From: Arsenophonus apicola
GTDB lineage: Bacteria; Pseudomonadota; Gammaproteobacteria; Enterobacterales; Enterobacteriaceae
NCBI RefSeq assembly: GCF_020268605.1
Contig: NZ_CP084222.1
Location: forward strand, 434,001-498,000
DNA: 64,000 nucleotides
Direction of reading: 5' to 3'
A program made the position numbers and the translations under genes. The notes beneath the pieces are model-generated. The model searched no databases, was not told where the DNA came from, and saw only the letters and a list, made by a program, of their open reading frames with translations. Below, piece after piece: positions 55,098 through 64,000 of the stretch (position 1 is the stretch's first letter; each line of letters begins with the position of its first letter).

Positions 55098-57131
55098 ATG
55101 TCAATAACTCGTTGGTTATCTCAGATTGCAGGACGTCAAGATATTATCCTTAGCGCCATGTTAATGTTGTCAGTATTCATGATGATTTTACCGCTGCCAA
55201 CGACTTTAATTGACGTTTTAATCGCGATCAACTTAGGGTTATCGATCATTTTATTTATGATGGCTATCTATATTCGTGATCCGCTTGACTTCTCTGCCTT
55301 TCCATCCATGTTGTTGATTACCACACTGTATCGTTTAGCATTGACCATCAGTACTAGCCGCTTGATCTTATTACAACATGATGCTGGTGAGATCGTGTAT
55401 ACCTTTGGTAATTTTGTCGTTGGCGGTAATCTTGGGGTTGGGATCATTATTTTTGCCATTATCACTATTGTACAGTTCATTGTTATTACTAAAGGTTCTG
55501 AACGTGTGGCCGAAGTGAGCGCCCGATTTTCTCTCGATGGCATGCCGGGCCGACAGATGAGTATTGATGGTGATATGCGGGCAGGTATTATTGATGCAAC
55601 TGAAGCCAAACGGCAAAGAGCATTGGTACAAAAGGAAAGTCAACTTTATGGTGCCATGGATGGCGCGATGAAATTTGTCAAAGGCGACGCCATTGCCAGC
55701 GTAATAGTTATTTTAGCTAATATTTGTGGTGGGATTGCCATTGGCGTGATCCAACATAATATGTCGGCGACAGAAGCACTGAATACTTATGCCATTTTGT
55801 CGGTCGGCGATGGATTGATTGCGCAAATCCCGTCATTGCTTATTTCCATAACTGCAGGATTAATAGTTACTCGAGTGCCCGGCGAAAAAAAAAATAATCT
55901 GGCAGGTGATTTAGTACAACAAATACTTAGTCAACCTATGTCATTGCAATTGACCGCTGGTATTTTATTAGTTTTCGCTATCATCCCTGGTTTTCCTTGG
56001 TTTGTATTTGGTTCATTGGCCTTGATGCTATTTGGCTGTTCTTATTGGATGAAGCGTAACGTAAAAGTGAAAAAAGGCACAGGTCAGATTTATCCTTCAG
56101 CAGAGAATGGAGCGGAGCAGGCATCGCGGGAGATGACGCCTGGCACAATCCCGCTATTAATCATCGTTGGCCAACAAATAATGACTGAGACAATGGCTGA
56201 CAAATTACAAAATTTACGTTGGCAATTATTTGAAAATTTAGGCTTGCCTTTACCTGAAATACAGTTGCAGGTCGACACAAAAGAGACAAACACATTACAA
56301 ATACTGTTATATCAAGAACCTGTCTTTAAGACAGAGATAGATCCAGCGGCAATTTTATTAACTCAACCAATAGACTTACCTCAAGTACGTCAGGAACAAC
56401 TGATTTTTAATCATCAAACGATTTATTGGTTGGCGCACGATCATCCCTCATTGTCACCAACTGTCGGCTATAAAGGAGTAGAAATTGTCACCTATTTGGT
56501 AGAAAAAGTAATTTATCACTTTGGTAAGGAGTTTTTAGGGGTACAGGAAACGCGTTATCTAATGGATGCGATGGAGATGCGTTATGCCGAATTAGTGAAG
56601 GAGTTACAGCGCTTACTGCCAATTAGTAAAGTGACCGATATTTTACAACGCTTAGTTGAAGAACAGATTTCTATTCGTGATTTAAGAACCATTTTTGAAA
56701 CGCTGGTTGAATGGGGTTCAAAAGAAAAAGATACGGTAATGTTGACTGAGTATGTTCGGGTATCTCTTCGCCGGCATATTCGCCGACGCTTTACTAGCGA
56801 AGAGGGCTGGATCCCAATGTTGTTAGTCGGTGACGGAATTGAAAATAGTATTCGAGAATCTATTCGTCAATCAGCGATAGGATCTTATTGTGCCCTTGAA
56901 CCAGCCCAAGAGCAGCAGATTATTGCGGCTATAAAACAAAAGTTACCCACTCAGGTTGGCTGTGTCGTATTAACTTCATTGGATGTACGTCGCTATCTAC
57001 GCAAAATTATCGAACCGGCATTGGCAACAACCGCTGTACTTTCATTCCAAGAAATTGGTGAAGATGCCAATATCAAAGTCCTTGCTCAGGTTGATATTAT
57101 GGGGGAGAAACTGGATGCGCTCACTGGATAA
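55098..57131 (+). CDS. ssaV: SctV (SsaV), major export gate protein
   Basis: 677 residues of the FlhA/LcrD family. Seven or eight N-terminal membrane spans, the FHIPEP-family motif between them (SARFSLDGMPGRQMSIDGDM), and a C-terminal cytoplasmic ring domain from about 350 (VSLRRHIRRRFTSEEGWIPM). It binds chaperone-substrate complexes as a nonamer. It is of normal length and intact. It overlaps the ssaN start by 17 bp. Confidence 0.96.
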   Translation: MSITRWLSQIAGRQDIILSAMLMLSVFMMILPLPTTLIDVLIAINLGLSIILFMMAIYIRDPLDFSAFPSMLLITTLYRLALTISTSRLILLQHDAGEIVYTFGNFVVGGNLGVGIIIFAIITIVQFIVITKGSERVAEVSARFSLDGMPGRQMSIDGDMRAGIIDATEAKRQRALVQKESQLYGAMDGAMKFVKGDAIASVIVILANICGGIAIGVIQHNMSATEALNTYAILSVGDGLIAQIPSLLISITAGLIVTRVPGEKKNNLAGDLVQQILSQPMSLQLTAGILLVFAIIPGFPWFVFGSLALMLFGCSYWMKRNVKVKKGTGQIYPSAENGAEQASREMTPGTIPLLIIVGQQIMTETMADKLQNLRWQLFENLGLPLPEIQLQVDTKETNTLQILLYQEPVFKTEIDPAAILLTQPIDLPQVRQEQLIFNHQTIYWLAHDHPSLSPTVGYKGVEIVTYLVEKVIYHFGKEFLGVQETRYLMDAMEMRYAELVKELQRLLPISKVTDILQRLVEEQISIRDLRTIFETLVEWGSKEKDTVMLTEYVRVSLRRHIRRRFTSEEGWIPMLLVGDGIENSIRESIRQSAIGSYCALEPAQEQQIIAAIKQKLPTQVGCVVLTSLDVRRYLRKIIEPALATTAVLSFQEIGEDANIKVLAQVDIMGEKLDALTG

Positions 57132-58428
57132 AGCAAAAATCATTCAAGCGATGGCCTCTCCTCTCTTTCAGCCATTGACGGATATTCTTCCTTATCGATG
57201 CCTTGGTAAAGTACAGGAAGTATCCACTAATTTGGTTAAAGTGACGCTGCCAGGCGCTAAACAAGGTGAATTATGTCTAATTGATAATCGGTTAGCTGCA
57301 GAGGTCGTTACCATTAAAGCGCAAGAAGCCTGGTTGTCATCGTTTGACACTACCAACGGATTAGTGGCTGGCGCTTATGTTGAACGTTTAGGTCATGGTC
57401 ATCGCGTGCCGGTAGGTGAGCATTTATTAGGTGGCATTGTGGATGGCTTAGGGCGGCCGTTAGAAAAAATGCCGAACGCGGGTGAATGGCGTAGTAATCA
57501 TAACGCGGCGCCAGACCCCTTGACACGTCAGTTAATTAGCGAAGTTTTGCCAACCGGTATCAAAGCGATAGATGGTATTTTGACGCTGGGTATGGGCCAA
57601 AGGATCGGTATTTTTGCTGCCGCCGGTGGTGGGAAAACTACTCTATTGGGTATGTTAGCTCGGGGCTGTGAAGCTGATGTGGTGGTATTGGCTTTGGTTG
57701 GCGAGCGTGGACGTGAAGTGCGAGAATTTCTCGATAATCATTTACCGGCTGCTGCGCGAAAAAAAACCATCTTAGTTGTCGCCACCTCCGATCGTCCGCC
57801 GTTAGAGCGAATGAAAGCTTCTTTGACGGCAACCACCATTGCTGAATATTTTCGTGATCAAGGTAAACGGGTATTGTTGATGGTGGATTCATTGACCCGT
57901 TTTGCGCGTGCGGCACGGGAAATTGGTTTAGCAGCAGGAGAACCACCGGTTGCCAATGGCTTTCCGCCTAGTGTGTTTGTGCATATGGCCGCTTTATTAG
58001 AGCGGGCTGGCCCCGCTAAGGTAGGTAGTATTAGTGCTATTTATACCGTGTTAGTAGAAGGTGATAATATGAATGAACCTGTCGCTGATGAAGTGCGTTC
58101 TATTTTAGATGGCCATATTGTTTTATCGCGCCAATTAGCTGCCGCAGGACATTTTCCCGCTATTGATATCAACGCCAGTGTTAGCCGAGTTATGGATAAT
58201 ATTGTTAGTAAAGAGCATAGCTTACATGCACTTCGCTTACGGCAATTGCGAGCACTTTTTCAAGATGTGCAGCTATTGATTCGTGTTGGCGAATATCAAT
58301 TTGGGCAAGATAAAGATACCGATGAAGCAATTGAAAAAAATCAGCCAATTAATCAATTTCTGCGTCAGGATTGCGATGAATGGGTTTCGTTTTACCAGAC
58401 GATAGAAAATCTTAGCCAATTGGTTTAG
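57115..58428 (+). CDS. ssaN: SctN (SsaN), T3SS ATPase
   Basis: 437 residues (Salmonella: 433). Walker A at about 167-175 (AAAGGGKTTL), Walker B LLMVDSLTRFAR, and family segments LPTGIKAIDGIL, GERGREVREF and GYPPS-type NGFPPSVF. It strips chaperones from cargo and unfolds it. ATG 57115 has GGGGGAG a few bases upstream, inside ssaV. It is intact. Confidence 0.96.
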   Translation: MRSLDKAKIIQAMASPLFQPLTDILPYRCLGKVQEVSTNLVKVTLPGAKQGELCLIDNRLAAEVVTIKAQEAWLSSFDTTNGLVAGAYVERLGHGHRVPVGEHLLGGIVDGLGRPLEKMPNAGEWRSNHNAAPDPLTRQLISEVLPTGIKAIDGILTLGMGQRIGIFAAAGGGKTTLLGMLARGCEADVVVLALVGERGREVREFLDNHLPAAARKKTILVVATSDRPPLERMKASLTATTIAEYFRDQGKRVLLMVDSLTRFARAAREIGLAAGEPPVANGFPPSVFVHMAALLERAGPAKVGSISAIYTVLVEGDNMNEPVADEVRSILDGHIVLSRQLAAAGHFPAIDINASVSRVMDNIVSKEHSLHALRLRQLRALFQDVQLLIRVGEYQFGQDKDTDEAIEKNQPINQFLRQDCDEWVSFYQTIENLSQLV

Positions 58429-58433
58429 GGTCT

Positions 58434-58832
58434 ATGAAAGAGCAATTCTCTGACATTGAGCGCGTTGTTATTAAAAAATTATTGCAAATACGACAACAGC
58501 GAGAAATAAGCTTGCAATCTCAATGGCAACAAATTGAGCGTGAGCAGCAAGCGCTACAATCAACCGTTGCCGAGTTGGAAGGGCAACGGATGAAACTTTG
58601 GCACGATTTAGCAACGCCTGCATTGCCAAATGAGACCATTTCCCGTGACCAATTAGCATTATTTAAGCAATCTATGAGGGAAGTTTATCTGGCCGAGCGA
58701 GCCCTAAAAGAGCGTATCGATCAGCTGGCTGAAACGATCGCTGAGCTTGAGCGCCAAAAGGAGCAACTAGCTAAACAACGTCTGCTAATGATTAAGAATC
58801 AAGAAAAACTGAAAGAGGTGGTGAATGACTAA
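58434..58832 (+). CDS. ssaO: SctO (SsaO), ATPase stalk
   Basis: 132 residues forming one long antiparallel coiled coil (LLQIRQQREISLQSQWQQIE and ERALKERIDQLAETIAELER), as in YscO/FliJ. It links the ATPase ring to SsaV. It overlaps ssaP by 8 bp. Named by position and coiled-coil form. Confidence 0.85.
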   Translation: MKEQFSDIERVVIKKLLQIRQQREISLQSQWQQIEREQQALQSTVAELEGQRMKLWHDLATPALPNETISRDQLALFKQSMREVYLAERALKERIDQLAETIAELERQKEQLAKQRLLMIKNQEKLKEVVND

Positions 58833-59259
58833 TATGATCGAGCGTAATGTTGTCACCGCGAGTAGGGTGGCTAATATTCAACGCCGCCAGGAGACTGATC
58901 CGGAACTAAAACGGCGTTTTGAACGTTTTTTGCAGGTGCAACAGCCTGACAACGCTGCGTCAGCCGCTGGTTGGTCTTCGGTATCAGAGACACTGGCTTA
59001 TCGCAATAGCTCAGCTACATTAAATAATGTTTATCTGTTACGTCAAGGTAATAGTTTAACTTATCGCTTACTGAATGGCCCGATGATGGGTATGGTTATC
59101 ATTGCGCGCTGGCAAAAACACGGTGCGGTACATTTACAGTTAAAACCGGCTAATTCTGTGCAATGTCGTGTTTTGGCTCGGGTAAAGCAAAAATTAACAG
59201 CAACATTAGCACAACGAGGTTTTTTACTCTCTTTGGAGATAGAAGATGGTGCACAATGA
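58825..59259 (+). CDS. ssaP: SctP-slot protein (SsaP), needle-length/switch regulator
   Basis: 144 residues (Salmonella: 124). A short N-terminal disordered part, then a compact domain with VHLQLKPANSVQCRVLARVKQKL near the C-terminus that resembles the T3S4 substrate-switch region of YscP/FliK. It is far shorter than other length rulers, as usual in SPI-2 systems. It overlaps ssaO (8 bp) and ssaQ (14 bp). Confidence 0.8.
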   Translation: MTNMIERNVVTASRVANIQRRQETDPELKRRFERFLQVQQPDNAASAAGWSSVSETLAYRNSSATLNNVYLLRQGNSLTYRLLNGPMMGMVIIARWQKHGAVHLQLKPANSVQCRVLARVKQKLTATLAQRGFLLSLEIEDGAQ

Positions 59260-60076
59260 CCAGCGAATGCTTTACCAGTGGTTAAGCACCGGTTTAGCAA
59301 AAGATAATTGTCGCATTCAGCTTGCTTATGTTGAAGGAGATGGCCAGTGGTGGTCATGGTTGTCCGATGATTCAGTCGGTATTTGGTGTGACAATCCTAA
59401 TTGGCAGCAGGCGCTACAAACCTATAGCGGGAGCGCTGATCCAACTCTTGTTACTGAAGATTTGTTTCCTTGTATTAGCGCAGCCTGGTTTGCATTACTT
59501 GGTGACACAGTTAATGCAAGATTGAGCCAACAGCCGATTGATTACCACTTGCCTAAGGGTATTTATCCCGTTATTACAGTAGACGAATGTCAGTTTGTGG
59601 TGGTCAATATTGGATTGGAAAAATGGCAGGCTGCTTTCGCCGATTGGACACCATGTGACGTTCCATCTGTGCAAGTGACGGTTAAATTGTTAGCCGGTTT
59701 TATTGCTGATTGTGAAAGTATTCGTCATAGCTATGGTTATTGGTTAGCTGGTGATGTGGATATTCGGCAAAATGAAGCATTATTATGGTGGCATGAACCA
59801 TTGGCAATTGTGAAATTAACCGATATTAATCAATTATGGGTAAAAGAGATCCGACCGACGGTAACATTTAACCAAATACCCTATTTAGCTCAAGTGGCCA
59901 CCATTGATTTGCCACTAGCGCAACTTTATACTTTGATCGCCGCTGAAAATTTGACAGGCAAGGTGACGTTGGAAACTCGGGTTCGATTATTGCATGATGA
60001 ACAACCCGTTGCATGGGGAGAGCTATTAACCGCTCAAACTGGGACGGCATTTCACTGTCTTGAACTGGAAAAATAG
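59246..60076 (+). CDS. ssaQ: SctQ (SsaQ), sorting-platform C-ring protein
   Basis: 276 residues against 322 in Salmonella. N-terminal half: TSDDSVGIWCDNPNWQQAL-like strand region. C-terminal part has the SpoA fold pattern: IDLPLAQLYTLIAAENLTGK, LLHDEQPVAWGELL. It forms the cytoplasmic pods with SctK and SctL. The C-terminal SpoA domain is weakly conserved (few of the usual Gly/Val residues). In Salmonella ssaRSTU would follow here, but the operon ends. ATG 59246 overlaps ssaP. Confidence 0.82.
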   Translation: MVHNDQRMLYQWLSTGLAKDNCRIQLAYVEGDGQWWSWLSDDSVGIWCDNPNWQQALQTYSGSADPTLVTEDLFPCISAAWFALLGDTVNARLSQQPIDYHLPKGIYPVITVDECQFVVVNIGLEKWQAAFADWTPCDVPSVQVTVKLLAGFIADCESIRHSYGYWLAGDVDIRQNEALLWWHEPLAIVKLTDINQLWVKEIRPTVTFNQIPYLAQVATIDLPLAQLYTLIAAENLTGKVTLETRVRLLHDEQPVAWGELLTAQTGTAFHCLELEK

Positions 60077-60081
60077 TTTTG

Positions 60082-60159
60082 CTGTTTTTTCTTGCCTCTT
60101 TTTTCTAATGCAATAATATTGAAAATATTTAGCCTAGACAAAATAGGTAGAAAAAACAG
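60082..60159. repeat. 11-bp inverted repeats after ssaQ
   Basis: CTGTTTTTTCT at 60082-60092 and its exact complement AGAAAAAACAG at 60149-60159, 56 bp apart. A small AATATT-GAA-AATATT hairpin lies inside. They mark the edge of the island exactly where ssaR would follow in Salmonella; they could be a terminator remnant or a rearrangement scar. Confidence 0.4.
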
Positions 60160-60173
60160 TGAGTGTCAACAAG

Positions 60174-60401
60174 CTATATATGCTCATGCTTATGATGACA
60201 TGCAAGGGCAATGCATTTGATTTTATCAGACAAATACAGCAGGATTAACGATACGACTACCGCGCCAATAAGGTATAGATAACCAGTGGCCTTATCATGC
60301 CAGTCGAATAAAAACATGCAATAGAATGAGATTGATGATATTAACAGGAAAGCGATTATCATCAATAAGTATGACACAATCAGCGATAGGCATTTTTTCA
60401 T
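60174..60401 (-). CDS. Small membrane protein
   Basis: 75 residues from ATG 60401, chosen because AGGAGG lies 5 bp before it; an in-frame start 27 bp further upstream has no such site. Two hydrophobic segments (LIVSYLLMIIAFLLISSISF and YLIGAVVVSLILLYLS), then a basic His-rich tail. No family recognised. It lies between the T3SS island and the SopA-like gene, on the strand of the latter. Confidence 0.6.
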   Translation of the reverse strand: MKKCLSLIVSYLLMIIAFLLISSISFYCMFLFDWHDKATGYLYLIGAVVVSLILLYLSDKIKCIALACHHKHEHI

Positions 60402-60578
60402 ATAACCTCCTATTAGATTAGATGACAATATTATTTACATCTATCTTTCATTGATATGATCCTAACTATAGATGATTATTAACGGATCGTATAAAAAATT
60501 TAAATTTTTCATAATATTTAATCTTTTTTGTTACCGTTAGCAATGCTCTTTTTAGGCTATTATCAAGTTTTTTGCGCT

Positions 60579-63500
60579 TTAGCGCCAAGCGGGTGGTTGA
60601 ATTTTTTTCAAAACATCATGACAGTGTTCCGTCGCATAATCAATCATCTGATTATATAAGGCGGCCGAACAAGTAAAGGTATTTGTGCAGCCAAGTAATC
60701 GATCTTTCCAATCATTAAAGATATTTTCTGTAATCAGGGTGGGATCAAGTTTGTGGGCTTTTTCCATTAAGGCGTAAGCATAATATCTAAGCATGAGGGG
60801 CGAATCTAATTCAGTACCAAAAATAGCACTAGATGAATAGCGGGTAAAAACGGCGGATAAAGAAAGTAGGTGTTCTGCTTTATTTCGCTCGCTACTGGCT
60901 GTCAAATCATATAGCTTTATGATCTGGTTATAATTGTCATTTTTTAAGCTATAGCCGTGTTCAAGATCGATCACATGAGCAAAAATCTCCTTCAATGTCT
61001 GCTGTGATGTCTCATCAATTAATTTAGTGGCAAAAGTATTGGATTTTTGTGCCTGAAAAAATAGTGTATTAAGTTGTTGGTCTAAATTTAATGTCTTAAT
61101 CAGTTTATTGAATGTTGCTTGGTGTTGACTATAAGTAAAATGACTAGAAAACAGTGGGAAATCTTGGTTGAAGCATTCCTCTAGAATGAATTGCTGAGAA
61201 CTTAAATTTTCGCCATGCTGAAAAACAAAAATGTTATTCCACTTGGTTTCCAGATCAGGATCTAGCATTTTTGTCAGATTATTTTCAGCAACCACTAATG
61301 TTCTACCCGCCTTGGTCGGAGAAAGTAACAGATAGTTTTGTGCGTTATTATCTGACCAATCTACCTTACCGGCAAAATCACCAAATATTCCTTCAATTTG
61401 TTCATATTCTAGTTGTTGCTTTATTTCAGGCAGTTGTAAATATTTTTCATAGATCTTGTTAGCCAGTTTTGTAGTCACGCTATCAATACCTGTTTGCGTT
61501 CTTGCGGCCAAGATCGTTTGAATAAAACTACTATTAAATTTCGCTGACACCATCAGATCCGGTTGGTGGTTAAAATGATTGAGAAAAATATTGATGAGCG
61601 CCGGATGTGTTTGCAGCGTATTAATTAATTGGGTTGAGGGGTTTGCCAGGTAGTTATCCATCAGTTTATTGACAAAAGTACTAATTTCTTTATTGGTCAT
61701 AAAAGAGGGTTTTCCTAGAATATCCACTAGCGGTAAAGTCACATGGTTAAGATTAATGTCAGGCTGGTCAAAAGAGTGAATTAGTTGTAGCGCCAACTTA
61801 TTTTTTAATTCCTGATATCTGTCATCAATACTATTAAGACTGGTTAGTAGACTGCTTTGATTATTGAAATGATTAAGCATCCCATCTAACTCATCTTCAT
61901 CCCATTCATTAGGCAGGTGAAGAGTGAAACTATCATTTAAAGAAGCACCGGCAAAATTAGTGTTCATAATGCTTAGCTCTTTCAGGATCGTGTTACTCAG
62001 ATCGGCATTGCTAACATCAGTGTTGGCTAGGTTAGCTCCGGTTAGATCAGCTTGATTGAAAATTGCTCCACGCAGGGTAAGAGCATTTAAATTGGCTTTT
62101 GTTAAATTGGCGTTAGTGAAATTTACACCTTGCAGGTTAGTATCAATTGAAGAGGCGTCAGTTAGGTTAGCCTTGGTTAGATTGGCATTCGTTAAGTTAG
62201 TATTGGCTATCTTAGCTTGCGCTAAATTGGCGCCAGTCAAATTACTGTTAGTCAAGTTACTATTATTTAAATAAGCGCCTTCTAATATAGTGTCATTCAT
62301 GGCAGAGTCGACTAAATTAGTGTCACATAAATCAGCCTTAGCTAAGTTAGCCCCAATTAATTGCGCTTCATTTAAGTTAGCCGCGCGTAGATTAGCATTC
62401 ACCAATTGAGTCTGGTTCATGATTGCTTTTGCTAAATTCGCCTCCACCATGATAATATCTGTCAGGTTAGCTCTACTTAGATTGGTACCTTGTAAATTAG
62501 CCTGAGCAAGGTTATGGTAGTTACCCAAAACCTGGGTAAGATTGAGGTAACTGAAGTCTTCACCCGATAAATTAAGGTTGACGTCAGGTCGCCGTTTGGC
62601 CAATTGTCTGCTTAATGCTTGCAGCTTTCGTTGTTGTGATTGATAGAAACTAGAAGTATTAGGTTCAGATAACCAGTGTTTAGCGGCTTCATTAGCCCTT
62701 TTACCACCCAGGCCTTGGGTTTTTAATTGATAAAGCCGCTCACGTATTGACACTGGTGCTAATTCCAGCTCACCCGCCGCATTGCGCAGATATTTGCGGC
62801 CATAAAGGGTATTTGTTTGCAGATTGATTTGCACCCAAATGTCTTTACCTCGTTGTTTCCCAATCTTTACTACCTGAACCTCTTTTCTCAAATCCGGACG
62901 ATAAGCTGTCTCCACTTTGTAAGGGCTAGCCAGCTCAATCGGTAAGTCTTGTGCTTTTTTTTTCAGTGCTTTGATTAATGGGGTTAATCCGTGAACTTTC
63001 TGTTGGAGCTGCTGTGCGGCATTTTTTAAGGCATTAATACCTTTTATTCCCCCTGATGTTAATAATTCAAAACCGGGATCCGCACTACGTAAAAAAGATA
63101 CGCCTAAGTCCCTATAAGTTTCAGCTGGTAAGCGGTTGGTGATCTGTGGAATACCAAATTTAACAAACTGTTTACCGCCTTCACGTAATGCTTGCTGAAA
63201 AGTTGCTTTTTTTAGTCCCGTTTTAACCCCATTAATGGCAGCTTCTTCCAGCGCGACAATAACCCGACTACTCACTTGCACACTTTGGTCAAAAAACGGA
63301 AAAAAACTGACTAGATCAAATGCACCTGCTTGCAGCGCCTCCTCTTTATTACCCTTTTGCGCCTCTGTGATCGTGGAATAAAACGGAATAAGACTTAAGA
63401 AAAAAGCGTCCGCTTTTTGCCGGCTAGTTTCTTGATAACCTTCCTGATGCAATTTTTCGCATAATTTTTCCGCACGACGCTTAACAAGCTTGTCGATCAG

Positions 63501-63680
63501 CATGTCCGGTTTATCCTGAGCGGTTTTTAAGGGCAAAATGGGGTAGGTTTTTAATTTATAATCATCATCATAGCGGGCTTTATCATCATGATAAAACAGG
63601 CCAAGAATAGCGTCTTTATGATCGTCAACCCGATGTAATTTATAACTACCGATGCCATGGTCTGTGGTTAAGGCATACAT
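60579..63680 (-). CDS. SopA/NleL-like HECT-type ubiquitin ligase effector with pentapeptide repeats
   Basis: 1033 residues. C-terminal end: WKDRLLGCTNTFTCSAAL with a Cys at 1004, 29 residues from the end, just as Cys753 is 29 residues from the end of 782-residue SopA and NleL. Residues about 377-580 are pentapeptide repeats (A-N-L-x-x, such as LAQANLQGTNLSRANL), a right-handed beta-helix, as in SopA. Between them is the HECT-like N-lobe. Unlike SopA, some 370 extra residues precede the helix; FFLSLIPFYSTITEAQKGN and the LVSFFPFF region resemble segments of large insect-associated toxins. The N-terminus carries no signal peptide. The upstream frame is open and ends in TGA directly before this ATG (see 63681-64000), so the ancestral protein was longer. 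The family moves ubiquitin onto host proteins. The gene lies 0.5 kb from the T3SS island. Confidence 0.82.
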   Translation of the reverse strand: MYALTTDHGIGSYKLHRVDDHKDAILGLFYHDDKARYDDDYKLKTYPILPLKTAQDKPDMLIDKLVKRRAEKLCEKLHQEGYQETSRQKADAFFLSLIPFYSTITEAQKGNKEEALQAGAFDLVSFFPFFDQSVQVSSRVIVALEEAAINGVKTGLKKATFQQALREGGKQFVKFGIPQITNRLPAETYRDLGVSFLRSADPGFELLTSGGIKGINALKNAAQQLQQKVHGLTPLIKALKKKAQDLPIELASPYKVETAYRPDLRKEVQVVKIGKQRGKDIWVQINLQTNTLYGRKYLRNAAGELELAPVSIRERLYQLKTQGLGGKRANEAAKHWLSEPNTSSFYQSQQRKLQALSRQLAKRRPDVNLNLSGEDFSYLNLTQVLGNYHNLAQANLQGTNLSRANLTDIIMVEANLAKAIMNQTQLVNANLRAANLNEAQLIGANLAKADLCDTNLVDSAMNDTILEGAYLNNSNLTNSNLTGANLAQAKIANTNLTNANLTKANLTDASSIDTNLQGVNFTNANLTKANLNALTLRGAIFNQADLTGANLANTDVSNADLSNTILKELSIMNTNFAGASLNDSFTLHLPNEWDEDELDGMLNHFNNQSSLLTSLNSIDDRYQELKNKLALQLIHSFDQPDINLNHVTLPLVDILGKPSFMTNKEISTFVNKLMDNYLANPSTQLINTLQTHPALINIFLNHFNHQPDLMVSAKFNSSFIQTILAARTQTGIDSVTTKLANKIYEKYLQLPEIKQQLEYEQIEGIFGDFAGKVDWSDNNAQNYLLLSPTKAGRTLVVAENNLTKMLDPDLETKWNNIFVFQHGENLSSQQFILEECFNQDFPLFSSHFTYSQHQATFNKLIKTLNLDQQLNTLFFQAQKSNTFATKLIDETSQQTLKEIFAHVIDLEHGYSLKNDNYNQIIKLYDLTASSERNKAEHLLSLSAVFTRYSSSAIFGTELDSPLMLRYYAYALMEKAHKLDPTLITENIFNDWKDRLLGCTNTFTCSAALYNQMIDYATEHCHDVLKKIQPPAWR

Positions 63681-64000
63681 TCATTCTTTGCCGTTAAAGC
63701 TACACTTCAGCATATCAATCGATTCCGGCACGCGAGTCACTAATCCGTCTGAATCCTTTATTCCTAGCCTTGTGGCTGGCGATAATGGGATACCTTGCAA
63801 ACTAGCGATGGCACTAAATTCAACCTTCATTAATTGAATGTCAGCCTGTTGAATAAAAATTTGTTCTTCTTCGCTGATTGAGTTAAAGATCTGAGATAGC
63901 AGGATCTTTTCTATCTGTGCGGTAAGCGCTGTAATTTGTTGATTTTGATCTTTAAATACTTTATCAATATTGGGTAATAATGCCGTCTCACCTCGCCGAT
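63681..64000 (-). pseudogene. Upstream part of the SopA-like gene, ended by an in-frame TGA; continues outside window
   Basis: Reading leftward from 63998 gives 105 open codons: NIDKVFKDQNQQITALTAQI, then a helix-rich part and LVTRVPESIDMLKCSF, ending at TGA 63683-63681. The next codon in the same frame is the ATG of the SopA-like gene. Both sides look like genuine protein and there is no good ribosome site at the junction. A single change (CGA or GGA to TGA) would explain this. Whether the downstream piece is still translated is unknown. Confidence 0.65.

Noticed and set aside
62056..62274. Plus-strand frame opposite the pentapeptide repeats
   Set aside because: It is a repetitive shadow of the pentapeptide codons on the other strand (Leu/Val/Lys-rich), not a gene.
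61950..62540. Tandem DNA repeats or a CRISPR-like array
   Set aside because: The 15-bp periodicity comes from pentapeptide codons; there are no constant repeats with unique spacers.
1..64000. tRNA, rRNA, insertion sequence or phage genes
   Set aside because: None recognised. No transposase or integrase-like protein, no terminal repeats with target duplications, and no tRNA cloverleaf seen by eye at the island borders.

Overview
The window is an AT-rich stretch (by eye about 40 % GC or lower) of a gammaproteobacterial chromosome. Gene families and order fit Enterobacterales: an Edwardsiella/Evp-like type VI secretion locus, an RcsB-type regulator and an SPI-2-type type III secretion island. 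Low GC, many fresh inactivating lesions and two secretion systems suggest a host-associated, possibly insect-associated lineage (Arsenophonus- or Hamiltonella-like). That placement is inference; no rRNA, tRNA or marker gene is present to test it.

Layout. 1-452: 3' end of a MetQ/NlpA-family lipoprotein gene. 639-2786: two minus-strand genes, a serine alpha/beta hydrolase and a small protein with a Cys/His pair, both possible effectors. 3510-22157: a T6SS operon (tssB, tssC, hcp, tssE-tssF fused, tssG, vgrG, a DUF6931-like gene, PAAR, tssA, tssJ, tssK, tssL, tssM, tssH). Three core genes are broken: tssA by a 165-bp internal inversion plus a stop, tssK by two 1-bp losses in T runs, and tssH (clpV) by a nonsense codon at sensor 1. 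22262-27791: a sensory operon with an output-less MASE1-PAS protein, an RcsB/EvgA-type response regulator and a BvgS-like hybrid kinase broken by a stop and a frameshift. 28137-29102: an unrecognised minus-strand gene.

29795-60076: a nearly complete SPI-2-type T3SS. The order is ssaRSTU, ssrB, ssrA (minus), ssaB-ssaE, sseA, two sseB paralogues (the second carrying an in-frame stop), sscA, sseC, sseD, sscB, an sseF-like gene, ssaG-ssaL, a CesT-like chaperone with a 1205-residue unknown protein, then ssaM-ssaQ. Compared with Salmonella, ssaRSTU has moved from the end of the island to its start, ssrB faces ssrA, and the chaperone/large-protein pair is inserted between ssaL and ssaM. Four almost identical 14-bp palindromes precede ssaR, ssaB, ssaG and ssaM. 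They are the best candidates for the binding site of the island's regulator, perhaps SsrB.

60174-64000 (minus): a small membrane protein and a 1033-residue protein whose end matches SopA/NleL HECT-like ubiquitin ligases, with pentapeptide repeats and a long toxin-like N-terminal region. That region continues upstream through an in-frame TGA and off the window.

Together: SsaB-SsaU build the injectisome, SseB/SseC/SseD form the filament and translocon, and SsrA/SsrB probably control it. The SopA-like protein and the chaperone-paired giant are the likely cargo. The T6SS looks to be in an early stage of decay.
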